Counted from the first letter of the stretch, positions 16,889-25,823 are shown. The stretch: 64,000 bases of DNA from Bacillus sp. Cs-700 (GCF_011082085.1 NZ_CP041063.1:2604001-2668000), one strand, 5' to 3'. The notes: generated from the letters alone by a model not told the origin. Made by a program: numbers and translations.

Positions 16889-18337
16889 ATGAAGAAACGA
16901 TCATGGTACAGAAGAAAGCGTTGGATTTTATTCAGTATTGTTATTCTCATTTATGTCTCCGTTATTACATATCATCGTTTTAAGCCTTTACCAGAAGGAG
17001 TTTCTTATGCAAGTGAGGTTCATGAATTAAGCAGTGATGAAATCGAGTTCCTGTATGATTTAACGTATGATAAAGATGATGAAGAAGTGTATGACCATAG
17101 TATCTTTGACGAAGTCAACAAAACAATTAAAGAAGCGGATGAATTTCTCATTTTAGACCTCTTCTTATTTAATGGATATACAGATGGAAAACGTGATTAT
17201 CCGAAAATTAGCGAGGAATTGTCAAAAGCTGTTGTTGAAACGATGGAAAAGAAACCTGACCTAAATGTGATCCTCATAAGTGATGAAGTGAATACAACGT
17301 ACGGATCTCATGAAGCAAAACAAATCAAAAAAATTGAAGACATGGGGGCGGAAGTCATTTTTACAGATTTAGAACGACTTCGCGACCCTAGTTTGTTTTA
17401 TTCAGGGGTATGGAGAATGGCGTTTTCCTGGTTCGGACAAGATGGAAAAGGATGGCTTCCAAATCCAATGGCTCCTTCTGCACCAAAAGTGACGGCACGG
17501 TCCTACCTGGAACTCTTAAATGTAAAAGCTAATCATAGAAAAACGGTTATCACAGAAGATGCAGGAATGATCATGTCTGCCAATCCACATGATGCGAGTG
17601 GTTTTCATTCAAATATCGCTTTCAAGGTGAAAGGTACAATTTTAAATGAGCTCATCAAATCAGAGAAGGCTGTTGCCGCGTACTCTGGAGGGAATGTGTC
17701 AAAATTCCCTGACAAATCGACCTCTGATACAAAAGCTACCGACGATGTAAAAGCTCAAATCGTAACCGAGAGTAAAATTCAAGATAGCGTTGTAACCACG
17801 ATTGATGATGCGAAAGAAGACGATCTTATTTATATCGGTATGTTCTACCTCGCTGATCGAGATATTATCGATGCCATCGTTGACGCGACCGAACGAAAAG
17901 TTGATGTAAGATTGGTCCTCGATCCTAACCAAAATGCCTTCGGACAACAAAAAATAGGCTTACCTAATTTACCTATTACTGCGGAACTGACGAAACAAGG
18001 GAATAAGCACCTCTCTATCCGCTGGTATGATACGAACAAAGAGCAGTTTCATACAAAACTTCTCTATGTAAAAGGAAAAAAAGAAAGCACAATTGTAGGT
18101 GGATCAGGAAACTATACCTCTCGAAACATGGATGATTATAACATGGAAACAAATATCCATTTAAAAGCGTCAAACGACCAGAAAGTGATGAAAGACGTTG
18201 ATCACTATTTTGAAAGAATGTGGACGAACGAAGATGGTACGTATACAGTGGATTACGAAAAATATCAAAATTCCCTGTCATCTTATAAGTATGTCATGTA
18301 CATCTTACAGAAATTATTCCAGGTAACAACGTATTAA
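16889..18337 (+). CDS. Membrane-anchored phospholipase D/cardiolipin-synthase-like protein
   Basis: A 482-residue PLD-superfamily protein with an N-terminal membrane anchor (about residues 12-27) after a very basic leader (KKRSWYRRKR). Two HxK motifs are visible: NHRKTVIT followed by NPHD, and FHTKLLY followed by GGSGNYTSRN, the latter close to canonical. Such enzymes hydrolyse or transfer phosphodiester bonds in phospholipids. The spacer between halves is long, and it lacks the two N-terminal helices of ClsA, so it is an atypical member. The ribosome binding site is weak (TAGGGAG). Confidence 0.8.
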   Translation: MKKRSWYRRKRWILFSIVILIYVSVITYHRFKPLPEGVSYASEVHELSSDEIEFLYDLTYDKDDEEVYDHSIFDEVNKTIKEADEFLILDLFLFNGYTDGKRDYPKISEELSKAVVETMEKKPDLNVILISDEVNTTYGSHEAKQIKKIEDMGAEVIFTDLERLRDPSLFYSGVWRMAFSWFGQDGKGWLPNPMAPSAPKVTARSYLELLNVKANHRKTVITEDAGMIMSANPHDASGFHSNIAFKVKGTILNELIKSEKAVAAYSGGNVSKFPDKSTSDTKATDDVKAQIVTESKIQDSVVTTIDDAKEDDLIYIGMFYLADRDIIDAIVDATERKVDVRLVLDPNQNAFGQQKIGLPNLPITAELTKQGNKHLSIRWYDTNKEQFHTKLLYVKGKKESTIVGGSGNYTSRNMDDYNMETNIHLKASNDQKVMKDVDHYFERMWTNEDGTYTVDYEKYQNSLSSYKYVMYILQKLFQVTTY

Positions 18338-18345
18338 ACATAACT

Positions 18346-18372
18346 AAAAAAACCCCGGGGACCGGGGTTTTT
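18346..18372. terminator. Terminator after the PLD gene
   Basis: Stem AAACCCCGG / CCGGGGTTT with a three-base loop and flanking A/T runs. Confidence 0.88.
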
Positions 18373-18374
18373 CT

Positions 18375-18464
18375 TTACCTTGTTCTTCGTTTATTTCGCA
18401 TTTTTTTCACAATCGGATAAATAATTGGACCGTACTTCATCGCTTTTTTAATCAGGTTTCTCAT
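18375..18464 (-). CDS. Very small basic peptide (29 aa)
   Basis: A 29-codon frame with a strong GAGGAGGG ribosome binding site. The peptide starts MRNLIKKAMKYGPIIYPIV and ends in a cluster of lysines and arginines. It has a short hydrophobic centre (GPIIYPIV) between two basic ends, so it could be an amphipathic membrane or nucleic-acid associated peptide. I do not recognise a named family. It is convergent with the PLD gene, sharing its terminator. Confidence 0.6.
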   Translation of the reverse strand: MRNLIKKAMKYGPIIYPIVKKMRNKRRTR

Positions 18465-18595
18465 AAAAAGATACCCTCCTCTGTTACTTAAGACTATTCC
18501 CGTTTTCCTATGACATAAACGAAAAAATTAAAGGGATTTCATGTTATGTAGTAGAAATAGCAACTAAGCTTAAAACTAGGAGGAAAATCCCTTTT

Positions 18596-18964
18596 ATGAT
18601 CAAACAAGTGAGCCAGATTGCGATTCCCGTGAAAAAAATGGAACGAGCTGTCCAGTTTTACAAGGAAATGCTGGAGCTACAGTTATTATTTGAAACTGAT
18701 CAAATGGCCTTTTTTGATTGTAGCGGACTGCGTCTTCTTCTTAGCCTTCCGGATAAAGAAAAATTTGCTCACGCTAGCTCTATTGTTTATTTTGAAGTAA
18801 AGAACATTGAAAAAAGTTATGAGCGATTAAAAAAAGATGGCGTGCTATTTAAAAGTAAGCCTCATTTGGTTGCGAAAATGGATTATTCCGAAACCTGGAT
18901 GGCTTTTTTCGAGGATAGTGAGCAAAATACGCATGCCATTATGAGTGAAATTTCGACGAAGTAA
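18596..18964 (+). CDS. VOC/glyoxalase-superfamily protein
   Basis: A 122-residue vicinal-oxygen-chelate fold protein with paired beta-alpha-beta-beta-beta units: VSQIAIPVKKMERAVQFYKEMLEL at the N-terminus and the second unit from IVYFEVKNIEKSYERL. Potential metal ligands are few (the usual first His is replaced by Q7), so it may not be a glyoxalase. AGGAGG lies 12 bases upstream of the ATG, a long spacing. Single gene with its own terminator. Confidence 0.8.
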   Translation: MIKQVSQIAIPVKKMERAVQFYKEMLELQLLFETDQMAFFDCSGLRLLLSLPDKEKFAHASSIVYFEVKNIEKSYERLKKDGVLFKSKPHLVAKMDYSETWMAFFEDSEQNTHAIMSEISTK

Positions 18965-18994
18965 AGAAAGGATGCCAGTTGGCATCCTTTCTTT
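18963..18994. terminator. Terminator after the VOC gene
   Basis: Stem AAAGAAAGGATGCC and complement around an AGTT loop, shared with the converging excisionase-like gene. Confidence 0.88.
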
Positions 18995-19001
18995 ACTGTC
19001 A

Positions 19002-19232
19002 TTAATCTTCGTCTTTTACATCAGGATCTTCTGGAATTGGCTCATTCGCTTCCTCTTCTAATCGTAGCTTCATTTTCTCAAGCTGTTCAAAGTGAGTATT
19101 AAATTGCTCTTTATATAACAAATGCTGCTCACCATCATAAATGGTACGAACGCGGTTTTCACGAATGAGCGTTTCAATATAAGATTCAGGTAAAGATAAA
19201 TATTCTGCAGTCTCTTTAATTGTGAGGTACAT
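19002..19232 (-). CDS. Excisionase-type (MerR-like HTH) DNA-binding protein
   Basis: A 76-residue protein with the excisionase/AlpA-type winged helix: LTIKETAEYLSLPESYIETLIREN, and a wing RTIYDGEQHLLYKEQF. The C-terminal third is acidic (EEEANEPIPEDPDVKDED). GGAGG lies seven bases before the ATG. There is no integrase, att site or phage gene nearby, so it is probably a host regulator, not a mobile-element excisionase. Confidence 0.75.
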   Translation of the reverse strand: MYLTIKETAEYLSLPESYIETLIRENRVRTIYDGEQHLLYKEQFNTHFEQLEKMKLRLEEEANEPIPEDPDVKDED

Positions 19233-19353
19233 ACCGTGGCCTCCAATGCCATTATTTACGTCTTAAGTCTTAGTCCATTTACTGCTCTAGTTTCTACTTT
19301 AATGATCTTAACTACTATAAGATTACCATAGAGAATATACGGGAGGGAACGAC

Positions 19354-20205
19354 ATGAGAAGTGGATTTTATGTCATTGTTGGTTTGCTAGCTGTTGGAGC
19401 AGTACTATTAATTCTATATGAAAACACCTCACTTTTTGTAGGCGGAAGCGATAAGAATAGCATAAAAGTGACGGAGCGAACGGAGGAAATTAATATCATC
19501 ACACACAGTAGTGATATGAAAATCGTTCCTGAAGCTCGAAATGATGTAAAAGCAGCATTGAATGGGAATGGAGAATTATCTTTACGTAAACAAGGGGATA
19601 CGATTGAAGTAGAAGTGAAGCAGAAATGGTATCAATTTTTCAACTTTAATGGAGAATCAGATGTTACAGTCTACTTACCCGCAGACTTTAATCAAAACCT
19701 TAAGCTTGAAGTGGGTTCAGGAAATGTTGAATTAAAAGGAGCTAGTTCTCTCGTTTTAAATGAAGTCGATATTGAGATGAGCTCTGGAGATGTTGAACTA
19801 TCTAACTTGCAAACGAAAAGCTTTAAACATGATGGATCATCAGGAAGACTGATCATTGATCAGCTCTCAACCGAAAAAGGAAACTTTGATATTAGTTCTG
19901 GTGACGTAATCCTAACGAAATATTCAGGACCTCTAAAAGGAGAAATGTCATCCGGTGAAATGAAGGTTCAAATGGAACAGTTATCTGGAGATGTATCGTT
20001 TGATTTAAGTTCAGGCGATGTGGAATTAGACCTTCCCGATGATGCGAACTTTACACTCGATTCAGAAGCAAGCAGTGGTGATATCTCTACAACTTTCACG
20101 TTAAAAGACCAAATGATAACTAACAATCAAATTTCGGGTGTCCATGGTAGTGGAGAACACCAGGTAAATGTTTCGCTTTCAAGCGGAAACGCTCGAGTGT
20201 ATTAA
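19354..20205 (+). CDS. Membrane-anchored DUF4097 beta-repeat protein
   Basis: A 283-residue protein with one N-terminal transmembrane segment (about 5-22) and a long beta-helical domain rich in SSGDV/SGDVEL repeats (about 115-235), typical of DUF4097/YvlB or LiaG-like surface proteins. It probably extends outside the membrane; relatives are associated with cell-envelope stress. GGGAGGG precedes the start. No two-component system is adjacent to support a LiaG role. Confidence 0.78.
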   Translation: MRSGFYVIVGLLAVGAVLLILYENTSLFVGGSDKNSIKVTERTEEINIITHSSDMKIVPEARNDVKAALNGNGELSLRKQGDTIEVEVKQKWYQFFNFNGESDVTVYLPADFNQNLKLEVGSGNVELKGASSLVLNEVDIEMSSGDVELSNLQTKSFKHDGSSGRLIIDQLSTEKGNFDISSGDVILTKYSGPLKGEMSSGEMKVQMEQLSGDVSFDLSSGDVELDLPDDANFTLDSEASSGDISTTFTLKDQMITNNQISGVHGSGEHQVNVSLSSGNARVY

Positions 20206-20302
20206 TCGAAAAGGATAGTTTTACTAACAAAATCTCTTCCATTATTGCCGGGGGAATGATTGGCAGAAGGATGCGGGAAACCAAGTAATACGGCCCTAAC
20301 TA

Positions 20303-20331
20303 AAAAAGCTCTCCACGACGGGGAGCTTTTT
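20303..20331. terminator. Bidirectional terminator between the DUF4097 gene and the nag operon
   Basis: Twelve-base-pair stem AAAAAGCTCTCC / GGGGAGCTTTTT (one wobble) with loop ACGAC. Confidence 0.88.
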
Positions 20332-20333
20332 AA

Positions 20334-21083
20334 CTAGGAATGAGGTTTACTTTCAAGTAAAGGTATGCGTGATTTGTATTTCTTAATTAATGTTTGATTC
20401 CACTCATCTGATCCATCTACATTTCCACTTTTAAATACAGGAGGATGAATTCCTCGTTCAATTAACTGCTGAATGGCTTCTACTGTAATGCCGTTCATAA
20501 CGGCCATCCCGAGTATTGTTGAAGTCGAACCAAATGAGATTTGGTTCTTCTCATTATGCATCGTCGCATCGCCTGATGGAACTTGATGATCAATCACCAG
20601 ATCAACCATTTCAAACAAATACTTTCCTGAATGATGTCTGGAAGTTTGCCCAATTGAAGCTTTTCGAGAAGTCACTCCAATTACGTATGCTCCTCTTTCT
20701 TTGCTAAGAAGAGCTACATCGATTGGAACTGGATTACGGCCTGACGTCGATACAACAATAACGACGTCTCCTCGTTGGATATCTTGATGAGCCATAAACT
20801 CTTGGGCCAGGTCATTGGTTCTTTCTAACGCAGAAGAACGCAATCCACCCCTATGAAGCATTAGGTCTTCAATTAAAATTGGACGAATTGGAGCAAGTCC
20901 TCCTGCACGATAGAAAACTTCTTCTGCCATCATATGCGAGTGACCACAGCCAAAAACATGGACGATTTGTCCGTTTTCGATACTCGTTGCGACAGCAGAA
21001 CTAGCTCGCTTTATGGCGCTTACTTCTTGTTCTTCAATGACTTGAAGTGCTTGATTAATGTGATTGAAGTATTCGCTAAACAA
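20334..21083 (-). CDS. SIS-domain sugar-phosphate protein (UPF0309 family), fourth gene of the nag operon
   Basis: A 249-residue SIS-domain protein of the UPF0309 type. The phosphate loop appears as VFGCGHSHMMAEEVFYRAGG and the second SIS segment as VVIVVSTSGRNPVPIDVA. It starts with TTG eight bases after AAAGGAGG. It is 13 bp downstream of nagR in the same direction and ends at the operon terminator. Position in the GlcNAc operon suggests binding or isomerising an amino-sugar phosphate; no reaction has been assigned to the family to my knowledge. Confidence 0.8.
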   Translation of the reverse strand: MFSEYFNHINQALQVIEEQEVSAIKRASSAVATSIENGQIVHVFGCGHSHMMAEEVFYRAGGLAPIRPILIEDLMLHRGGLRSSALERTNDLAQEFMAHQDIQRGDVVIVVSTSGRNPVPIDVALLSKERGAYVIGVTSRKASIGQTSRHHSGKYLFEMVDLVIDHQVPSGDATMHNEKNQISFGSTSTILGMAVMNGITVEAIQQLIERGIHPPVFKSGNVDGSDEWNQTLIKKYKSRIPLLESKPHS

Positions 21084-21096
21084 GCGGCATCCTCCT

Positions 21097-21819
21097 TTAA
21101 CGTTTCAGTGTAATCATAAATTTATAACGATCTGCTCGATACGAAGACTTTACAACTTCTAGTGGTGTTTCGTCTGCAAGTTTCGTATTCCGCTGAATGA
21201 GCAGTATTGGTGCACCCTTTTGAATGTTGAGGTACTCGGCCTCTTGCTGCGTCGCTACAGACGACTCCAGCACCTGGGTAGCCTCATCGATCTTGATAGC
21301 GAGCTGATTTTCAATGTGATGATACAAGGAATGTTGAACAGTTTCTTCTGTTAGTCCTTTGACGAGGTTCGCTGAAATATACGTCTTCTCGAGAGCCATC
21401 GGAATACCATCTGCAAGTCTAATCCGTTTTATTTCGTATACTGGCGCGTGTTCTTGTATTTTTAACTGCTGCGAAATGTAAGAAGGAGCTGGTACGATTT
21501 CAAATCCAACAAGTTTACTGCTAGGCTCCATTCCACGAGATCTCATATCTTCTGTAAAACTGGTTAACCCCATCAACTGCTGCTCAATTTTTTTCTCGGC
21601 TACAAAAGTTCCAACGCCTTTTTGGCGATAAAGGTAACCGCCGTTCACAAGCTCTGTAATCGCCTGTCTTACTGTCATACGACTAATGCTAAATCGTTCA
21701 GCATATTCTCGCTCTGAGGGTAATGAATCACCTGGCTTTAATTCGCCACGTTCAATTAGCCCTTTTATCCACTCCACTAACTGATAATAAATCGGTAATG
21801 GGGATGTCTTATCGATCAT
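21097..21819 (-). CDS. nagR: GntR/HutC-family repressor of GlcNAc utilisation
   Basis: A 240-residue GntR/HutC repressor: winged helix (about 8-75, with LPSEREYAERFSISRMTVRQAI) followed by a UTRA effector domain (about 90-238). It matches B. subtilis NagR (YvoA) in length and in operon position after nagA-nagB. NagR binds GlcN6P or GlcNAc6P and releases dre operators; two such operators lie in the nagA-nagP divergent region, so this protein autoregulates its operon and nagP. Start ATG follows AAAGGAG. Confidence 0.92.
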   Translation of the reverse strand: MIDKTSPLPIYYQLVEWIKGLIERGELKPGDSLPSEREYAERFSISRMTVRQAITELVNGGYLYRQKGVGTFVAEKKIEQQLMGLTSFTEDMRSRGMEPSSKLVGFEIVPAPSYISQQLKIQEHAPVYEIKRIRLADGIPMALEKTYISANLVKGLTEETVQHSLYHHIENQLAIKIDEATQVLESSVATQQEAEYLNIQKGAPILLIQRNTKLADETPLEVVKSSYRADRYKFMITLKR

Positions 21820-21833
21820 CGAACAAACTCCTT

Positions 21834-22568
21834 TCAGCGCACACTTACGCCAGACAACGCTTCTTTATCAGCAATAATTGTAACATGAGAATGCTTGTTT
21901 AATATCGATGCAGGAAAAGACTCGTCTACCTCACCTTCCATCAATTTTTTCATCGCATCGCTTTTCGATTCACCCGATACAAGTAGTAAAATTTCTTTGC
22001 TTTTCATAATCGTTGCAATCCCCATCGTAATGGCCTGATATGGCACTTCCTTTATATCATCAAAAAATCGTGCGTTTGCTTTTCTTGTTGATTGAGCAAG
22101 TTCAACAATTTGCGTCGTTGCTTGAAAGGACGTTCCCGGCTCATTAAAGCCAATGTGACCGTTACTCCCCATGCCAAGAAGCTGTACATCTATCCCACCC
22201 GCTTCCTCAATACGCTCTTCATAGCCTTTACATTCTTCTACGAGATCATGGGCGGTTCCGCTCGGGAGGTGAACATTTATCGTAGGAATGTCGACTTTTC
22301 CAAAAAAATTGTCGTACATAAAGGCATGGTAACTATTTGGGTTTTCTGACGAAAAGCCCACATATTCATCAAGGTTGTATGTTGTCACCTTTTTATAGGA
22401 CGTGCCGTTTTGTTCATGGTCCTTAATCAGTCGCTTATATGTCCCAAGTGGCGTTCCTCCAGTCGCAAGGCCGAGTACAATCGACGGGTTTGTTTGCACT
22501 TTGTCTATTAGATAATTTGCTGCAAGTTCACTCATGTGTTGGTAATCATTCGCTTGAATAATTTTCAT
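21834..22568 (-). CDS. nagB: Glucosamine-6-phosphate deaminase
   Basis: About 244 residues converting GlcN6P to fructose-6-phosphate and ammonia. Family motifs are GLATGGTPLGTYK (phosphate site), YNLDEYVGF (with catalytic Asp) and GSNGHIGFNEPG (catalytic His and Glu). The frame opens at 22598, but the ATG at 22568 (MKIIQANDYQHM) has AAAGGAG at proper spacing and gives the normal length. The start overlaps the end of nagA by 23 bp, so translation is coupled. Confidence 0.94.
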   Translation of the reverse strand: MKIIQANDYQHMSELAANYLIDKVQTNPSIVLGLATGGTPLGTYKRLIKDHEQNGTSYKKVTTYNLDEYVGFSSENPNSYHAFMYDNFFGKVDIPTINVHLPSGTAHDLVEECKGYEERIEEAGGIDVQLLGMGSNGHIGFNEPGTSFQATTQIVELAQSTRKANARFFDDIKEVPYQAITMGIATIMKSKEILLLVSGESKSDAMKKLMEGEVDESFPASILNKHSHVTIIADKEALSGVSVR

Positions 22569-23760
22569 TCTCCCTACTCCTTTCATTTGAATATGCAAGA
22601 TGACCTTTACAGAAAGTCATCATGACTTCCCCGTCTTCAGATCGTACGAAAAGATCTGCCTCTTTTCCTACAGCCAGACTGCCCTTACGATCAAAAACTC
22701 CGAGTTGTTTAGCAGGGTTTTCTGAGGCCATTTTAATCGCACTTTCAAGGGAGCATTTTGTATACTCTTGAATATTAGTAAGGGCGTCTTTCATTTTTAA
22801 TACACTACCCGCTAAAGTGCCGTTTTCTAATAGCGCCTTACCATCTTTCACTTCTACTTCCTGTCCACCTAAATCGTAACGACCATTTTTAAGACATTTC
22901 GCTCGCATTGCATCCGTTATTAAAATCACACCTGCATCCGTTTTTTGCTGATAAGCTAATTGAATCATCTCCGGTCGAACATGATATCCGTCTGCAATTA
23001 CTTCTGTTTTTAGTTGTTCGTTTAATAATGCAGCTCCTACAACACCTGGCTCTCGATGATGTAGTCCTTTCATTCCGTTATAAAGATGCGTAATATGCGT
23101 AGCGCCACATTTTACTGCTTCCATCACTTGCTCATAAGTGGCATCAGAGTGACCAATTGATGCGATAACACCTCGATCAGTCAAATAACGAACAAGCTCC
23201 AAACCACCTTCTTTTTCAGGAGCAAGCGTCACGAGTTTAATCTTATTTTTTGCAAGCTTATTCCAACCTTCAAAAACTCGAATGTCCGGTCGCTGCATCG
23301 CGTGCAGCGGCTGCGCACCTGCTCTCTTACTATTTAAGAATGGTCCTTCTAAATGAATGCCAAGCACTTCAGCATGACCTGGCTTTTGGTTCTCCTCCAC
23401 ATACTCTCCTGCATTCTTCACAGCACGTTCGATTGCTTTTGCATCCTGGGTAATGGTCGTTGCTAAAAAGCTTGTTGTGCCTTCTGCAGGGAGTGCTTGA
23501 GTGATAGTATCTAGGGCTTCCGTCGTGGCATCCATCGTATCCGCTCCATTCACCCCGTGAATATGAACGTCAATCATACCTGGAAGCAAAGATACTTTCT
23601 CATGAAACGTATATACTTTTTCACCATCACTTTTATGACGTTGCTTTGCCGGCCCAATTTCAGTAATGATGCCATTCTCAACTTTAATGTAACCATTCTC
23701 AATCGTTTCTCGTTCGCTAAACACTGTTATCTGATCGATAACGAATCTTGTCTCAGCCAA
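22546..23760 (-). CDS. nagA: N-acetylglucosamine-6-phosphate deacetylase
   Basis: An amidohydrolase of about 404 residues that deacetylates GlcNAc6P to GlcN6P. Metal and catalytic motifs include PGMIDVHIHGVNG, the HLEGPF segment, GHSDA, HLYNGM and ITDAMRA (catalytic Asp). A GTG at 23769 is in frame, but it touches the AGGAG; the TTG at 23760 has GAGGAG eight bases upstream and is the better start. First gene of nagA-nagB-nagR-SIS, facing nagP across the operator region. Confidence 0.93.
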   Translation of the reverse strand: MAETRFVIDQITVFSERETIENGYIKVENGIITEIGPAKQRHKSDGEKVYTFHEKVSLLPGMIDVHIHGVNGADTMDATTEALDTITQALPAEGTTSFLATTITQDAKAIERAVKNAGEYVEENQKPGHAEVLGIHLEGPFLNSKRAGAQPLHAMQRPDIRVFEGWNKLAKNKIKLVTLAPEKEGGLELVRYLTDRGVIASIGHSDATYEQVMEAVKCGATHITHLYNGMKGLHHREPGVVGAALLNEQLKTEVIADGYHVRPEMIQLAYQQKTDAGVILITDAMRAKCLKNGRYDLGGQEVEVKDGKALLENGTLAGSVLKMKDALTNIQEYTKCSLESAIKMASENPAKQLGVFDRKGSLAVGKEADLFVRSEDGEVMMTFCKGHLAYSNERSRENENYSSE

Positions 23761-23818
23761 ACCAAACACTCCTCGCAGTTCTGTTATCTGTTAAATGAAT
23801 ACTAACACCATTAAGTAC

Positions 23819-23834
23819 AGTTGTCTATACCAGT
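23819..23834 (-). promoter_or_regulatory. NagR operator (dre-type) at the nagA promoter
   Basis: ACTGGTATAGACAACT on the minus strand, the GGTATAGACAACT core shared with the second site 46 bp away in opposite orientation. Its TAGACA is 17 bp from TAGTAT, a plausible -35/-10 pair for nagA, so bound repressor would cover the -35 box. Confidence 0.8.
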
Positions 23835-23864
23835 AATCGACTTGATGTTAGATCGGACGACACA

Positions 23865-23880
23865 ATTGGTATAGACAACT
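23865..23880 (+). promoter_or_regulatory. NagR operator (dre-type) at the nagP promoter
   Basis: ATTGGTATAGACAACT, matching the first site at 15 of 16 positions in inverted orientation. It overlaps the -35 box of the nagP promoter. Confidence 0.82.
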
Positions 23881-23900
23881 ATATTTAGTGCTGTTATGAT
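23872..23900 (+). promoter_or_regulatory. nagP: SigA-type promoter of nagP
   Basis: TAGACA, 17-bp spacer, TATGAT. The transcript would start near 23907. A weak cre-like sequence (two mismatches, 23910-23924) lies just after. Confidence 0.75.
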
Positions 23901-23948
23901 GAACAGGATAATAAAACGTTTTCAAATTTTGAAAGGGGTTGAACGTTT

Positions 23949-25808
23949 ATGCTCGGAGCTCTACAACGCATCGGTAAGTCATTGATGCTTCCAATTGCCG
24001 TACTTCCGGCTGCAGCCTTGTTACTAAGGCTTGGACATCCTGATTTTTTCGACTTACCCTTCGTAGCAGCAGCAGGAAAAGCGATATTTGATAATCTTGC
24101 TCTTATCTTTGCAATTGGGGTTGCAATCGGGTTTTCAAAAGATAGTAACGGTGCTGCTGGTTTAGCCGGTGCTATCGGTTATCTAGTCCTTACACAAGGA
24201 ACACTTGCGATTGATGAAAACATTAATATGGCTATTCTAGGAGGGATTCTCTCAGGTGTAGTAGCAGGATTACTTTATAACCGATTCCATGATATTAAAC
24301 TACCAACTTGGCTTGGATTTTTTGGTGGAAGGCGTTTTGTGCCAATTGTAACAGCTACTGCTATGATTTTGTTAGCTGGTATTTTTGGTTTTGTATGGCC
24401 ACCTATCCAAGATGCAATCAACGCTCTTGGAGAATGGATTATTGGTGCAGGAGCTTTAGGTGTCGGTGTATTTGGGTTCTTAAACAGACTTCTTATTCCA
24501 TTTGGCTTACATCACGTGTTAAATAGCTTTCTATGGTTCGTTTTCGGTGAGTATAACGGCGCAACAGGGGATCTAAATCGATTTTTTGCCGAGGATCCTT
24601 CAGCCGGAATTTTCATGGCTGGCTTCTTCCCGATCATGATGTTCGGGCTACCTGCAGCGTGTTTTGCGATGATTGCTGCGGCTAAAAAAGACAGAAGAGC
24701 TGAAGTAAGCGGAATGTTAATCGGTATTGCCTTTGCATCATTCTTAACAGGGATTACGGAACCGATTGAATTCGCCTTTATGTTCTTATCACCTTTATTA
24801 TATGGTATTCACGCTCTTTTAACAGCTAGCTCAATGGTTCTCGCTTACGTTCTGGACATCCACCATGGATTTGGCTTCTCTGCCGGTGCCATTGACTTTT
24901 TCCTTAATTATGGACTAGCACAGAAAGCAGGATTATTACTTGTTATTGGTTTGATTTACGGAGTCATATATTTTGTGGTCTTCTACTTCTTAATAAAAAA
25001 ATTAAATTTAAAAACACCTGGTCGAGAGGACGAAGATATGACCATAGAAGCGACTTCTCCTACTGAAGGTGACAAATACGATGTGATGGCTGGACATTTT
25101 ATTCGCAGCATTGGCGGCATTAATAACATTTCATCCATTGATAACTGTACAACAAGACTACGTTTACAAATGAATGATATGTCAAAAGTAGACGAAGCAG
25201 AATTAAAGCGTTATGGGGCTCGAGGCGTCGTCAAAGTGAATAATCGCAACCTACAAATTATTGTCGGAACAGATGTTGAATTTGTGGCGGATGCAATGCG
25301 AGGCACCCGCTCTAATCCATCTAAAGCGACTACTAACGCTGGAACATTAACAAAAACAATAGCAGATGAAGCGTTTATAATGCCAGTTAAAGGAAAGATC
25401 ATTCCATTGAACGAAGTGCCGGATGAAGTCTTTTCTACCGGAATGATGGGGGACGGTTTCGCTATTCTTCCTGAAGACGGCCATTTTGTATCGCCTGTTG
25501 ACGGCGAAGTCTTAAGCGTCTTCCCTACAAAGCATGCAGTCGGTATCAAATCTGAAAGTGGAGTCGAAATATTGATACATGTCGGCATCGATACGGTCAA
25601 TTTAAAAGGCGAAGGGTTTACGACTCATGTAAAAGAAGGAGATACAGTCAAGAGAGGGGATAATCTAATGACTGTTGATTTAAGTAGCGTGAGACGCGCT
25701 GTACCATCTCTTGCCAGTCCAGTCATTTTCACAAACTTACAAACGTTAAAAATTAAAAAGACAGGAAACATTCCTCAAGGCGATAGCGGAATCATCTCCA
25801 TTGATTAA
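23949..25808 (+). CDS. nagP: PTS N-acetylglucosamine transporter EIICBA
   Basis: A 619-residue fused PTS permease: membrane EIIC (about 1-350), EIIB with phospho-cysteine C400 in IDNCTTRLRL, and EIIA (about 475-619) with H544 in ILIHVGIDT and the partner H529. It imports and phosphorylates GlcNAc to GlcNAc6P, which feeds NagA and NagB from the divergent operon. The fused EIIA differs from B. subtilis NagP, which lacks that domain and borrows EIIA from elsewhere, so this protein is self-sufficient. Regulated by NagR through the overlapping operator. Confidence 0.92.
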   Translation: MLGALQRIGKSLMLPIAVLPAAALLLRLGHPDFFDLPFVAAAGKAIFDNLALIFAIGVAIGFSKDSNGAAGLAGAIGYLVLTQGTLAIDENINMAILGGILSGVVAGLLYNRFHDIKLPTWLGFFGGRRFVPIVTATAMILLAGIFGFVWPPIQDAINALGEWIIGAGALGVGVFGFLNRLLIPFGLHHVLNSFLWFVFGEYNGATGDLNRFFAEDPSAGIFMAGFFPIMMFGLPAACFAMIAAAKKDRRAEVSGMLIGIAFASFLTGITEPIEFAFMFLSPLLYGIHALLTASSMVLAYVLDIHHGFGFSAGAIDFFLNYGLAQKAGLLLVIGLIYGVIYFVVFYFLIKKLNLKTPGREDEDMTIEATSPTEGDKYDVMAGHFIRSIGGINNISSIDNCTTRLRLQMNDMSKVDEAELKRYGARGVVKVNNRNLQIIVGTDVEFVADAMRGTRSNPSKATTNAGTLTKTIADEAFIMPVKGKIIPLNEVPDEVFSTGMMGDGFAILPEDGHFVSPVDGEVLSVFPTKHAVGIKSESGVEILIHVGIDTVNLKGEGFTTHVKEGDTVKRGDNLMTVDLSSVRRAVPSLASPVIFTNLQTLKIKKTGNIPQGDSGIISID

Positions 25809-25823
25809 TCGCTCGAAAATGAA

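Noticed and set aside
16726-16983. 85-codon plus-strand frame between the RQC-like and PLD genes
   Set aside because: No ribosome binding site, overlaps the better supported PLD start, and no recognisable pattern.
19002-19232. Excisionase of a prophage or integrative element
   Set aside because: No integrase, att repeats or phage genes are present in the surroundings; the fold is also common in host regulators.
23910-23924. cre site downstream of the nagP promoter
   Set aside because: Two fixed positions (the TG) are not matched, so it is mentioned only as weak.
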